A stretch of 64,000 nt of DNA, taken from positions 54,106,709 through 54,170,708 of the forward strand of contig NC_079202.1 of assembly GCF_026745355.1 (NCBI RefSeq). Direction: 5' to 3'. Both the position numbers and the translations under genes were made by a program. This document shows, piece by piece, positions 46,401-58,500 of this stretch. This DNA comes from Beta vulgaris subsp. vulgaris (Eukaryota > Streptophyta > Magnoliopsida > Caryophyllales > Amaranthaceae). The notes beneath the pieces are model-generated. The model did not search any database, was not told the origin of the DNA, and saw nothing but the letters and a program-made list of their open reading frames with translations. Position 1 is the stretch's first letter. The number at the start of each line of letters is the position of its first letter.

Positions 46401-48710
46401 TGATGATAAGTCAGTATTCTGAAAATATTGAAACAATTTTGGTCTTCTGCCGGAAATTATGACTCTATTTTGTTTCATATATATATGAGGTTTGTTAAAA
46501 AAATTTTTTTTATGATGGGAAACTTTTAGTTCAAACCTTTTTGAGTTTTTTTGTAGTACTTTGCACTGTTAGTGTCTATATCCATGCCCCATGTCTTCTC
46601 ATTATAGATTAGATGCTTCAATTTACAACCTGATGCAGTGATGCTAAGCCTCTTTATTTCCAAATGTTTGTGTTTTTTGATTTGATTTATTTATGGTCTT
46701 CTTGAGGAAAATAGGTTGCATATCTATATGGAAGGCCTTAGGGAATTAGTAATGGACACCACATATGTATATCTTCTCATTATATGTGCTTTTAAATGCA
46801 GGGTGTCTTGAGGCTAAACCAAAATATTGAGATTCGACCTGGAATTATTGTGAAGGATGATAGTGGCAATATTACATGCACACCCATATACTCCAGAATT
46901 GTTTCTTTGTATGCTGAACAGAATGAGTTACAATTTGCTGTGCCAGGAGGTCTTATTGGGGTGGGAACAACCATGGATCCCACTTTAACCCGATCTGATA
47001 GATTGGTAGGTCAGGTACTCGGAGAGGTTGGATCTCTTCCAGATGTTTACAGTGAGCTAGAGGTAATTTTTCTTTCCCTCATAGAACATGAGTATGTTCA
47101 TCACTATTTAACTGTTTGCACCTCTATCTTTGTGTGTATGTGTGTGGCTCCATGGCGCCTTTGTAGGCAAAATCTTTTGATAATTGCATTTTTCAGCTCA
47201 TGATATTGTTTATGGTCAACTTGAAATATCAGATTCACCTGGCAGAGTACTAATTGTCATGCATTTTGATAGTTGCATGGAGCTGTTTGGAAAACCCAGA
47301 AATTCGATGTGATGTACGGAGTACGTTAGTCTAGCTAGGGTGCATCTCCGAATGTGAATGTGATACTTATCGATTCTGTCATATTGTTAAATTGAATTTG
47401 GGTCCATATTGCTATGTGGAGATTTCAAGGTTAACCATATATATGATTTGATGTAGTGAATTTGATAAACATAAATAAGCTGGTTTAGTGTTCACTCCAT
47501 GAAAAGGGAAAAGAAACAAGAAAGTGATTGAGGGGAAAGCAAAAAAGGGGGAAATTGTCATCCTTTAGACCCTTTGGTTCATCAAAGGAGAGATAACATA
47601 TATCAACATATTTTCCATCTCTCTGTCTCTCATGATTAATCCACGCTGATACTTCTGAGTTCTGGTAGACCCCAACCTCACCCCTACTCATAGCCGTGAC
47701 CACTATCCTTTCTCCTTTTATGAATTTTCTGTTATCATGTTCACATATTTGAGTTTTTAAAGCTCAAATTCAAACTCGAAAGCTTCAGATATGAGTTTTC
47801 TATGGTCTAATTTGACTATCTATCCATAATTAATGATATAAGAAAGTATGTTTCCGTTTAATTCTATATACTTCCTCCGTTTCGTTTTAAATGCAACAGA
47901 TGAATATTTTATATCTCACAAATAATACCTCTTTGTTGCATTTAAAACGAAACGCATGAAGTATTAATTTAGCAAATTTAGGTTTGTGGGTTTCAGGGTG
48001 GGTGTTATGAAAATTTAACGAAAATCAGTTGTCTTCTGTGTATAAAATTTGGTAAAAATATGGATGCATGTGAGATATTAAGGTGAGTAGTGGTTTAGTG
48101 TTTGGGTGGTTTTTGTTGCCGATGAAGGAGTGGTGTTGGGGCAGTGGTGGTGACTGGTTAGGGCAAGGATGCAAGTGGGGCATGTCAGCATATGGGTGGT
48201 GGGAAGTTGTAGGTTACAACTTACAATAACCCAAGTATCCTACACTAGCAGGTAACATTTTGGTAGGGTTGAAGACTTGAAGCTTTGTAAAAAATGGGAT
48301 TAGTAGTATCAAATTTTATAATTTATTTATTTTTAAAATTTTCAGTATGTTATACTTGATATTTATTATGGTTTTTGAGCTCCCTTCCTATGATACAGGT
48401 GAATTTCTACTTGCTTCTACGGCTGATTGGTGTTAGAGCGAAGGGGACTGAGAAACAGGAAAAGGTGAAAAAACTGACAAAGGGAGAGATTCTTATGTTA
48501 AACATTGGTTCCATGTCGACTGGTGCCCGTGTAATTGCAGTCAAACATGATGTGCGTTTGGCAAAATTGCAACTTACATGTCCAGTTTGCACAAGCAAAG
48601 GAGAGAAAATTGCCCTGAGTCGACGAGTTGAGAAGCATTGGCGACTTATTGGCTGGGGACAAATTCAAGCTGGTAAAACGCTTGATATCCCACCCTGCTC
48701 TTCAAGTTAA
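43427..48710 (+). CDS. eIF2-gamma: Translation initiation factor eIF2, gamma subunit
   Basis: This GTPase subunit of eIF2 carries initiator Met-tRNA to the 40S ribosome in the cytosol. Eight coding exons: 43427-43532, 43629-43690, 44052-44164, 44409-44511, 45588-45815, 45911-46129, 46802-47062 and 48399-48710, total 1404 nt (467 aa, against about 465 in Arabidopsis). All junctions are GT..AG and in frame. Start [20 protein letters not shown] matches the plant family. GTPase motifs: G1 GHVAHGKST (39-47), G3 DCPGHD (126-131), G4 NKVD (182-185), G5 SAQ (217-219). The gamma-specific Cys knuckle is C82, C87, C92 and C106. Domains II and III follow ([57 protein letters not shown] end). Intron 7 holds a small MITE. 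A rearranged ARABIDILLO fragment starts about 130 bp after the stop. Confidence 0.96.
47871..47961. mobile_element. Very short Stowaway MITE in eIF2-gamma intron 7
   Basis: Ends CTTCCTCCGTTTCGTTTTAA and TTAAAACGAAACGCATGAAG, flanked by TA dinucleotides. At 91 bp it is almost two arms only (gttttaaatgcaac / gttgcatttaaaac). Confidence 0.7.
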
Positions 48711-48843
48711 GAAGTCAGAAAGAGAAAAAGAGGGTGCCAGAGACTGGAACTGATTCAACTGAATAGGAAAAAAAAATTAGCCTTTATTTCTTTGGAGTGC
48801 AAGGTATATAAACTAAGTGTTTATAGAACATAAATATTAATAA

Positions 48844-49287
48844 TAGGACGTGATCCCTTGGTGAGAACATATTTGAGTCGCATTTGAGAACATATTCTTT
48901 CATAGTTTTTGGCCTTTGAGCTGTTGACAGTCTAGTCAAGCACTGAAGCTAGAAATATGATCACCAAACACTAAGTTGTCGTTCTCCACTGTTTCTTTTT
49001 GAAAGGAAATTTGATTTCTTTGCTAAGCAAACTGACATTGCAAAACAATCATTGAAGTATTAATTTCTTTCATCTGACGATGCACACCGCTAACTATTCA
49101 GAATTTGAGATTGCAAAACAGAATCATATTCTTGGAAGTGGGTTTGAAGACGACATCTTTTCTATCGGTCCCGATAGGCAACTCGACGTTCTTTACTTTC
49201 ACTCATCATATGACTATGTTACCATATTATGTTTGTTTCGGGAAAGTAATTATTGGAGTTGTCAATAAGGGTACATTTGCTGTGTGA
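48844..49287 (+). pseudogene. Rearranged fragment of ARABIDILLO (intron 10 joined to 3' flank)
   Basis: 48844-49112 closely resembles 22273-22530 in ARABIDILLO intron 10 (shared strings such as gtcaagcactgaagctagaa and gctaactattcagaatttga). 49113-49287 resembles 23593-23763 after the ARABIDILLO stop (caactcgacgttctttactt, gtaattattggagttgtcaa). The intervening kilobase, with exons 11 and 12, is missing. Both parts have the same orientation as the source. It is non-functional as a gene, and short open frames here are accidental. Confidence 0.85.
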
Positions 49288-49488
49288 CTTTGTAATTCCA
49301 TCTCTACTATAGAACTGGACGTGAGAGTTCCTTCTCATTCAGCTCCTCACCTTAAACATCGATTCCAACATACAACCTGTTCTAGTGTCAACTGCTCGCT
49401 TGAATTAGTGGGTTTTGGCGCGAAAATTTGAACTGAAACGAGCCAAAAGTCCGACCTAATTCATGATTGCCTCTTGGTTACTAGGTGA

Positions 49489-51720
49489 TAGGGTTTAAGA
49501 GTTTGGGATTATAATGTTTAGAGTTATAAGGTTTAGGGTTATTGAGGCTAATGCTATATACTTTAAGGTTTAGTAGTGTATGGTTTCATATTATAATATA
49601 TAGGGTTATATGGTTTGTCATTTAGGATTTAGGGTTAATGTTTAGGGTTATATGGTTTATAGTTATATTGTTTAGGGTCTAGATTATAGAGAATATGGCT
49701 ACGGTTACAAGGTTTAGGATTTTGGGTTATAGGATTTCAGATTTAGGATTACAGGGTTTTAGGGTTATAGAATATATTGGGTGATAGGATTTAACATTTA
49801 GGATTTAGGATCATTGGGTTATAAGATTTATAATTGTATGAAGTTTAGGATTTAGGATTATAGAGTTATAGGTTAAAGTTTTCAAGCTTTAGCCTTAATA
49901 GTTAGAAAATTTTGAGGTTCTAGATTTTAGGATTTAGGATTATTGGGTTGTACAATTGTAGGGTCTAAGATTATAAAGTTAGAATTATAACGTTATAGGA
50001 TTACAACTTACAATTATAGGGCTAAAGATTATATAGTTATAGGGTTTAGGGTTTAGGGTTTAGGGTTTCGGGCAATAGAGCTAATGGTTGTATGGTTTAG
50101 GTTTATAAGGTTTGTGTTTGGGGTTATAAGGTTTAGGGTTTTGGGTTATAAGGTTTGGTGTTTGGGATTATAAGGTTTAGAATTATTATTAGGTTATAAG
50201 GTTTAGGATTTAAGGTGTAGGGTTGTAGGGTTTAGGATTGTAGGGTTGTATGATTTAGGGTTTAAGGTTTCTAGGGTTATAAGGTTATAGGTTTAGAATT
50301 TTGGGGTATAGGGTTCAGAGTTATAAAGTTTAGGATTTAGGGATTGGAGTTATCTTGTTTAGAATTATAGGGTTTAGGATTTAGGATTATAGTATCTATA
50401 GTCGAGTTTGAGGTTATAGGGTTTGGTTTAGGGTTAAGGGTTATAGGGTTTAGGGTTTTAGGTTTTAGGATTGGGTATTTAATGCTATAGAATTTCAAGT
50501 TTAGGATTCAAGGTTATGGGGTTATACAATTTAGGGTTAGGTTTTAATATTTGGGGTTATAGGATTTAGGATTTAGGGTTAGAGGGTTTGGATTTATATG
50601 GTTTAGGATTTAGAGTTTAGGGTTTGGGTTTATATGACTTAGAATTTAGGATTTGGGGTTTAAGGTGTAGGGTTTGGGGTTCTAGTGTTATAGGATCACA
50701 GTGTTAGGGTTTGGGGTTATAAGGTTGTGTGTTTATAGGGTGTTTTGGGTGTTATGGTATAGGGTTTGGGTTTAGGGTCTATGATTTGGGGTTATCGAAT
50801 TTATGATTACAAAGCTAAGGGGATATGGTTTAGGGTTATAAGGTTTAGGGGTTAGGGTTTAGGGTTATAGGGTTTAGGATTTACGGATTAGGGTTATAGG
50901 ATTTATGGTTTATGGTTTAGGATTTAGGGTTTATGGTATAAGTTTTAGGGTTATAAGATTTGGGGTTATAGAGTTTTGGATTTGTGGCTATAAGATTAAA
51001 TGGTTTTGAGTTTAGGATCTATACTTTGGGGTTATCGAATTTAGGGTTACAAAGTTTAGGTATATGATTTGGGGTTATAGGATTTAGGGTTTAGTGTTTG
51101 GGGTTATAGGGTTTAGGATTTGTGGTATAAGATTTACGGTTCAAGGCTATAGGATTTAGGGTTTAGGGTTATATGGTTTAGGGTTTAGGGTTAAAGGATT
51201 TAGGGTTTAGGGTATAGAATTTAGGGTTAGGATTTAGGATTTAGGGTATAATATTTGGGGTTATAGGATTTAAGGTTTGGACTTATACAAATTCTAATCC
51301 CTAAAAAGCCAAACCCTAAGCCTATAGTCATAACCTTTTAACCCTATAACCCAAACAGTTTGGGGCTTTAGGTAGAGGTGATCAAATTGCGGGTCGGGAT
51401 GTTCTTATAAAAGATTTGTCCGTTAGTCGGAATGGACCAAAATCCGAGCCAATTTTTCTGCCCAAAACTTGATTTGCCGGGCAAAAAATAGCAGGCTTTT
51501 TGAGACAAAATCGAACCGAGAGGAAATTTAGATTAAAAAATTATTTTTGATTTACCCGAAACCGTCTCAAAAAAAAATCTAGTCAGGTACAAACACGGGC
51601 CAAAAAATCTGCCCAAGCCCGGATATTTTTCAAAGTCGGGCTAACCTTGATCACCTCTAGTTATAGGATTTGGGTTATTGAATCTTGATTATTCTTGGGT
51701 GATAGGTTATTGAGTTATTG
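49489..51720. repeat. Degenerate interstitial telomere-like array (TTTAGGG variants)
   Basis: About 2 kb of variants of ggtttagggttataggattt, built on the plant telomere heptamer TTTAGGG. Clean runs such as ggtttagggtttagggttta occur at 50046-50068. Most copies are mutated and mixed with GGGTTATA. The G-rich strand is the plus strand up to about 51280, then about 51290-51350 switches to CCCTAA-type sequence. A MITE interrupts the array at 51373-51659, after which it resumes briefly. Confidence 0.9.
51373..51659. mobile_element. hAT-like MITE within the telomere-like array
   Basis: Ends TAGAGGTGATCAA and TTGATCACCTCTA are exact inverted repeats. Flanking octamers GCTTTAGG and GTTATAGG agree at 6 of 8 positions, consistent with an old 8-bp target duplication, though the surrounding repeat could mimic this. 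The interior has gcgggtcggg and ccgggcaaaaaatagc. A related start occurs at 27154. Confidence 0.65.
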
Positions 51721-52108
51721 AAAAGAGGATCATTGTTTTATTCTTAAAAAGAGTAGGATTGTTTTGCCCTGAAAATGAAATTACTATTATACCCTCAAAA
51801 GGATGTTAATTACAGTAAAACTGCAGTAGTGAAACAATGTTAAATTAATGTTGGACCAATTACAGTAAATACAATTGTTGGACCATAAACTGATCAAATT
51901 AACTTAAATGACTGTTTCAACTTTCAATCTAGTTTTACTGACGCAGATTAGAAGTAATAATCTTTGCATTAAACAATGTTAACAGTAGTTTTTATCTAAA
52001 ATTATTCGATTGCAACTATAAGGAAAAAAGAAGAAATTCTAAAAAGGCTGTTTCGGCAACCACTATCACCGGCCACCCGGCAAAGCACTGAACTCGGCCG
52101 TCTTGCGT

Positions 52109-52116
52109 AAACCCTA
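52109..52116 (+). promoter_or_regulatory. Telo-box (AAACCCTA) near the TYW1 transcription start
   Basis: AAACCCTA lies in the probable first non-coding exon of TYW1. Telo-boxes are common near the starts of plant genes for the translation machinery. The function here is inferred from position only. Confidence 0.45.
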
Positions 52117-52138
52117 GTTTCTGTACTTGTTGCACCAG

Positions 52139-52452
52139 GTAACATTCTTCACTTTCATCATGCTTTCCTTAAATGCTACTTCCTCTTAAACCCTACATAG
52201 ATTTTTATTATATGAAGGTTTTTTTTTTTGAAGTTTCTTTGAATATCAATTATGAACTTGTTAGTCGAGCTCAATATTATCCGGACACAAAAGAGGAATA
52301 AAGTTTAAAGACTTGTGCTTTTTTTCTTTGGTGGGTTTGTGCGTTTTTAATCAAATGATGTTGGTTAGTAGTTGATGTAGAAAAACTGGAAATGCAATGT
52401 AAATGAAGTGTCAATATTTCAATTTTTTGATGTGTATAATTTTCATGGGCAG
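52139..52452 (+). other. 5'-UTR intron of TYW1
   Basis: Donor CACCAG|GTAACA at 52139 and acceptor ATGGGCAG at 52452 frame a 314-nt intron upstream of the ATG at 52575. Inferred from splice signals only. Confidence 0.5.
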
Positions 52453-52574
52453 GATTTTATGGCATTGTGATCTACCTAAGACAAGACAAGGAAGAAATTT
52501 GAGTTGGGATTGAGTTGGTAAAGTTGAAAGAGTTCTGTTTAGTCTATGAGTAAAGTTTCTAGCCAGTTTTGACA

Positions 52575-55500
52575 ATGGCTCCGTCGTTTCTCGCCTCTCG
52601 TGTAACCCTTCTTGCCCTTCTATCTGCCACCACCTTTTACTGCTTATATAAATCTCGCCGCCTCAAGCTTGCTTCCCGGGAAGTTGCTTTTGCTTTCCGG
52701 AATCCGAAACTTATCTATATCACTCAAACTGGCACTTCTAGAACCCTAGCTTACCGGCTTCACAAGCTGCTTGTTTCGAAGGGTCTCATCTTTGACCTTG
52801 TTGATGTCAAAGATTATGAGCCGGAGGATCTTTCGAAAGAAACCCTTGTTGTGATTGTGAGTTCTACTTGGGAGGATGGGAAACCACCACCAATAGCCAA
52901 GTTTTTTGTTGATTGGATTGAGGAGAGTGTGAATGATTTTAGGGTAGGAGCACTTTTGCTTAGTAAGTGCAAGTTTGCAGTTTTTGGAGTAGGTAGTGGG
53001 GCATATGAGGAGAAATTCAATGCAGTAGCAAAAGGAATTTCTAAGAATATGAAGGCATTGGGAGCAAATGAAGTGGTCCAGTTATGGGAGGGAGATGTAG
53101 ATGGCGGTGGATTGGGGAAAACTATTGAAGCTTGGGGTGAGAAGTTGATTGGGGTTCTAAAAGGCGGTGTTCAGGAAAATGGGTTAGTTGCTTGTGGGGC
53201 GTTAGAAGATGAGAGTGATTCAGAGTATGTTGATGTGTCCGATGACGAGGAGTCGCTAGAAAATGGGGAGGAATTGGAGGTTATCGATCTGGAAGATCTA
53301 GCTGGTAAGGGGCCATCAAGGAAGTCAAGGAATGTAGCCGAGGTTAATGGCGCGAAAACTGATGGGAAAAAAGAAATGGTCACTCCTGTAATTAGGAAAA
53401 ATCTAGAGAAGCAGGTGAGTTTTGTTTTCATAAATTCTATTTGATTAAAAGAAAAAAGCGTTGATAAGATGATAGAATTGTTTGACAAGAATGTTACTCT
53501 GTTAATACTTATAGTACCTAATTCTCCATTTCTGTACTTGGATGAACTTTATATGTTGGATTTGTAGGCCAAGGACATTGGCTTGGGGCTGAGTGTAGTT
53601 AAATAGGCTGTACAAGGACATTAAAGTTAAGCCAGAAGCAATGTGGACCAGTTTCTAGATTTGGCTACTGGAGAAGCATAGAACAGTCTCATGTTCTAAT
53701 TTTAGTATCATAGCTGTTCGGGTGCCTCAAATGTTAAATCCTGTTCGCGTTTTATTTCTTTGATTCTTAATACTCCTAATATTAATACAAACTTGAAATA
53801 TGTAGGTATTGCAAGTATGAATACATGATATAAGTTCTATATGAAAATCTACAGTTAGGTTTCTTTTGTCAGATTCCTGATTCTTTTGCTATTGAAAAAT
53901 ATATTTGGAAGCATATATGTTCATCTCAGCTTGTTTAAAATTTCGGTTGAAGCTTTCTAATTTTTATTGACTTGTTGCTCTTTTATCTTTGTCAACTTCA
54001 TTCTCTTACTATTTATTTGTTTGTTATTTCTTGGCAGGGCTATAAGATAATTGGTTCACATAGTGGTGTTAAACTTTGCAGATGGACCAAGTCACAACTT
54101 AGAGGACGTGGAGGTTGTTATAAGCACTCCTTTTATGGAATCGAGAGTCATAGGTAATTTGTTCATGATTTTGTTTTTACCTTTTGCAATCCGCCAACAT
54201 CTAGAATTTTGTTCCTTTGTTGCGATTCTTGGTTCATCGAGTCGGATTCATGGGAGCATCTTTACTTTGCTCAGGTTTGTTTAATGATTCTTGGATATAT
54301 ATCATAAATGCTGTTCCTTTCTACACATCTTATGAAGTGTGGTGTAGGGAACATATCAGTGGGAATTCCAAATAACAAATGGGATTTGTATATGTTGACT
54401 AATTAAGCTTGGCAACTGGGACCTTCATAGAAAAAAGCTTGGCAAATGGGATATTTCAAATAGAGAGAATAGCAGTCAAGAACTATGGATGTTTCTGTTG
54501 CACAGGGTCATTCTGAGTTTTTATGAGTTGTGTGATTTCTTTTGGAAGTTCATGGCTGTTTGTTAGTTGTTATTATGGAGCATTGATTCAAATAATGATT
54601 GTTTGTAACTTTGTTGCCTCAAAGTAGTTATTAGTTTGTCTTGGCAGAATCAATAGGATAAAGAAAGAAATCCCTACTTTGCATCGACTTCTCTTGGTGC
54701 AAGAAAGCTTTAACATTATCGCTAATGGTAGATTGGCCTTTGAATTATGTAATTAGGACAGCTACCATGTTATATATACTCTTGAATGTAATTTATATCC
54801 TTATAGAGGTGAATTGTATTTTATATTGCTCGAATCCATCATGCTTGAGTTTAGTTTATCTATCTTGAACTTAATGGACTACTTTGTTTCTAAAACAGGT
54901 GCATGGAGGCGACACCTAGCCTGGCATGTGCTAATAAGTGTGTATTTTGTTGGAGACATCATACTAATCCTGTAGGGAAGAGCTGGCAATGGAAAATGGA
55001 TGATCCTCTTGAGATTGTGAACACCGCGATAGACCTGCACACTAAAATGATTAAGCAAATGAAAGGAGTTCCAGGTTTGTCACTTTGAGAAGTGTTCTTT
55101 TATGGCTATAGATTCTTTTTATAATGAAAGTAAGGCGGGCTTGCATGTGATCTTGGACCTCCTGGTGGAAGTCCGACTCCCATCATGGGGAATTGAAGAT
55201 GGGATGAGGCATGAGAGCTACTGTTCCTTCTCAGACCGGTAATCATTAAGTCATGCAAATAGAAGTGTGCTACACAGACTGAAGGCTTGTATACTGATTA
55301 TGTACAAGAAGTAAAACTCGAAGATTTTATAATTTGGTTTCCAAGTATTCAGCAGAAGTTGTTACGATACAAGTGACTGTCCTAGTTCTATGGCCAACAC
55401 TTTTTGCCCAATGCTATTGCATCCTGCCTTGCTGGGATGCTTTTGAGGGTAGATTATGCATGGTTTTTTTTTAAAAATATGCATATCAAGTGATAGATAA

Positions 55501-58500
55501 AGTAGACCGTCTGCTCCTTTGGGACAAATCACAAATGTCACGGACGGCAAGCTACCTTGGCTATGCTGTTTCCTAATTAATACTTGGTTAGCTAGTTTCT
55601 CAGTGCATTGTGTATGAAAATAAAGGCTTTGATTTATGAGTTGTTTGCTGTGCTAAAGATATAAATGAGATGGAAATGATCTTTGAAATTTGATTACTTA
55701 TTCTAGTCAAAGTAGTTAACTAGTTAGGTATCTCTTTGTATGACATCGTTTTACATACGTGGTTTAATTGGTATCCTTAGTTTTATTTAAGAATGATTCT
55801 TATCACCATTTTCTGATTGGCCAGACAAAATCATCTGTGCTGGAATGTTTAAAATTATCTTAATCTGTTGTTAGTTGCCACTATGCATAACTGTAGTCAT
55901 GTTCCCTTGTGAAGAATGGTTTTGTATGTTATTGCATCAATCAGGACTAAGTGTTCAAGAGTTGCTGTTGCAGGTGTGGTAGAGGAGCGGTTGTCAGAAG
56001 GTCTATTGCCCAGGCACTGTGCTTTGTCACTTGTAGGAGAACCTATTATGTACCCCGAAATTAATTCACTTGTAGATGAGTTGCATCGGAGGAGAATTTC
56101 TACCTTTCTTGTTACAAATGCACAATTCCCTGATAAAATTAAGCTGCTGAAACCAATCACACAGGTGAATCAATTTTTGTTTGGTGATAGATAGTAGATA
56201 CTGGTGTAGTAAATAAATCTTCAAGAGTTTCCCCTGTTTCGGTTTTCCCCCAAACATAATTCTTCAAGAGTTTCCCCTGTTTGGGTTTTCCCTCAAACAT
56301 AATTCTTCAAGAGTTTCCCCTGTTTGGGTTTCCCCTCGAACATAGTTCTTCAAGATTTCCCTATACGTGGGACCCTATCTTCTTGAGCTTTATTTTAAGT
56401 TTGAAATTTTGTTTTGACATATGTAGTTGTATGTGAGTGTGGATGCTGCAACAAAAGACAGTTTGAAAGCTGTGGATAGACCTCTGTTTGGTGATTTTTG
56501 GGAGCGCTTTCTGGTAATTCACTCTTTTCATTGAATACAAAATGCAAGGCTTTTTTGGTGCTTCTTTAATTGACTTGGTACTATATTTATTTACCCTTTC
56601 ATCTGATAACAACATATGCAATTCTTGCGGACCAAGAGTGGAGAGTAAATAATGATTTTGGAAGTTGATTTGTGTTACTTGATTGAGAATTGATCTATTC
56701 CATATATCATGATTGTGCAAAAAAGGTTCACTGTGATAACTTTCTATAAGAAGAACACTTGGATCGTGTTTCCTTTTTTCTTAGAATACACTAGTTTGTT
56801 GGTCTGGCAACTCCCCGGATCATTGTCTGTAATATAATATTAAATCAAGTGAACTATAAATTCGTTTTATAGTTTGAGATTATATACAGTTTTTTGTAGT
56901 TTATGATTGCAATTTTATCGGAAGTATTATTAAAAATCTATTGTTTCTTGTATCAAAATTTAGCACAAAATTGGGTAATCGACAATCAAACAAATTTCTA
57001 AAGTAATTTACTTGATTAGCTTTAAGATGGAACTTATTCTTTACTATTACGAAATTCCTTGAACTATAAATTGTACGTATAATTAGAAGATGTTTTATTG
57101 ATTAAGTTTTATGACCAACAAAATTTAGTTGGTTAAGTGATGAATAATGTCATGATTTAATTTTTTCACTTTTTATTTATCTTTCTTAAAACTTCTATGT
57201 ACGAGCAACATAAGAGATTTGGCGTATAGTTGTGCTATAGATATTGAGGTCTTAAACTAATATAATTTGAGCAAGGAAAGAGTTAGAATGATTTAAGTGT
57301 ATGTTTTTTTTTGTGCTTACATTGCAAATATTAGTTGTGTTGGAGTGGTGGTAAAAAATCTACCTTATTAAACATGAGGTTGTAGGTTCAAGCATTGATA
57401 CTTACATTTGCGTGCTTTATTTTTTTAATGAGAAAAAATTAAGTGTTAAATGTGTGTATGATGAAGTAACGCCATGTCAGTTGTGAAGTGAAGGGTGACA
57501 CGTGGCTTCTTAGTTCTTACCATTTCCTGGCAACACATTTTAATATATATAGTAGGTTTTTTTTCCCTAGTATGTAGAATTAGAATTGCTTGTGATATAT
57601 ATTGTTTTCCCTGTTTGTGAGCTGTTCGAATTTTTATTGTGATAATGTGTTATCATATCTCCTGGTGTATCAGAATGCTTACTGCCCCTATTTACTTCTT
57701 AGAATCTAAATTCTTGTTTTGACTTTTGACAATGGCATCCTTTATGGTGGTACTGGCAATTTGCAGGACTCCCTGACTGCTCTTAGAGAAAAGTGTCAGC
57801 GGACCGTTTATCGCTTGACTTTAGTGAAAGGTTGGAATGCTGACGACGTAGATGGTTACTTTAAGCTTCTTTCACTTGGAAAGCCTGACTTCATCGAAAT
57901 CAAAGGCGTAACTTATTGTGGATCGTAAGTATCATTCGCTACAATATATATAGATATATATTTGTGTTTTTCTTGTGTTGAATGTTGTACTCAAGATTGT
58001 GTAAGGACTCTGTTACAGAACTGCAACATCGAAGTTGACAATGGAGAATGTTCCTTGGCATTCTGATGTAAAAGCGTTTTCAGAAGCCGTGGCTCTGAAG
58101 AGTGAAGGCGTGTATGAGGTTGCTTGTGAGCATGAGCATTCTTGTTGTGTTCTCTTGGCAAGGGTTGATAAATTCAAGATCAACAACCAATGGTTCACAT
58201 GGATAGATTATGAAAAGTTTCATGACCTGGTTAGTCATTCTTAACATCCCCATTATATAGCTAAACAAGCTTTCCCATTTCTTTTTATCCTTTTATTTTT
58301 GGAAAAAAGTCTTCCCGGGGAATTATGATTTAACAACTCTAAAATTGGAGTTGCCAAAAAAGTTGGCCCAATTGCTGCAAGTAATCTAGACTTGTACTGT
58401 TTCTTGGAATAATGGAAGTTGTGTGAAGTTTCAGAAGAACCACGTGCAACTTAGGATTCTTCCAGGGATTTAGAAAGTCGAAACTTGGGACTATTTGTGG

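Larger units (their letters stand above)
48711..52074. other. Spacer between eIF2-gamma and TYW1
   Basis: It holds the eIF2-gamma 3' UTR, the ARABIDILLO fragment, the telomere-like array and its inserted MITE. 51720-52070 is AT-rich with no gene seen. Confidence 0.7.

Noticed and set aside
49080..49287. Short open frames in the ARABIDILLO fragment as a new gene
   Set aside because: The source sequence is an intron and a 3' flank, so coding capacity is accidental.
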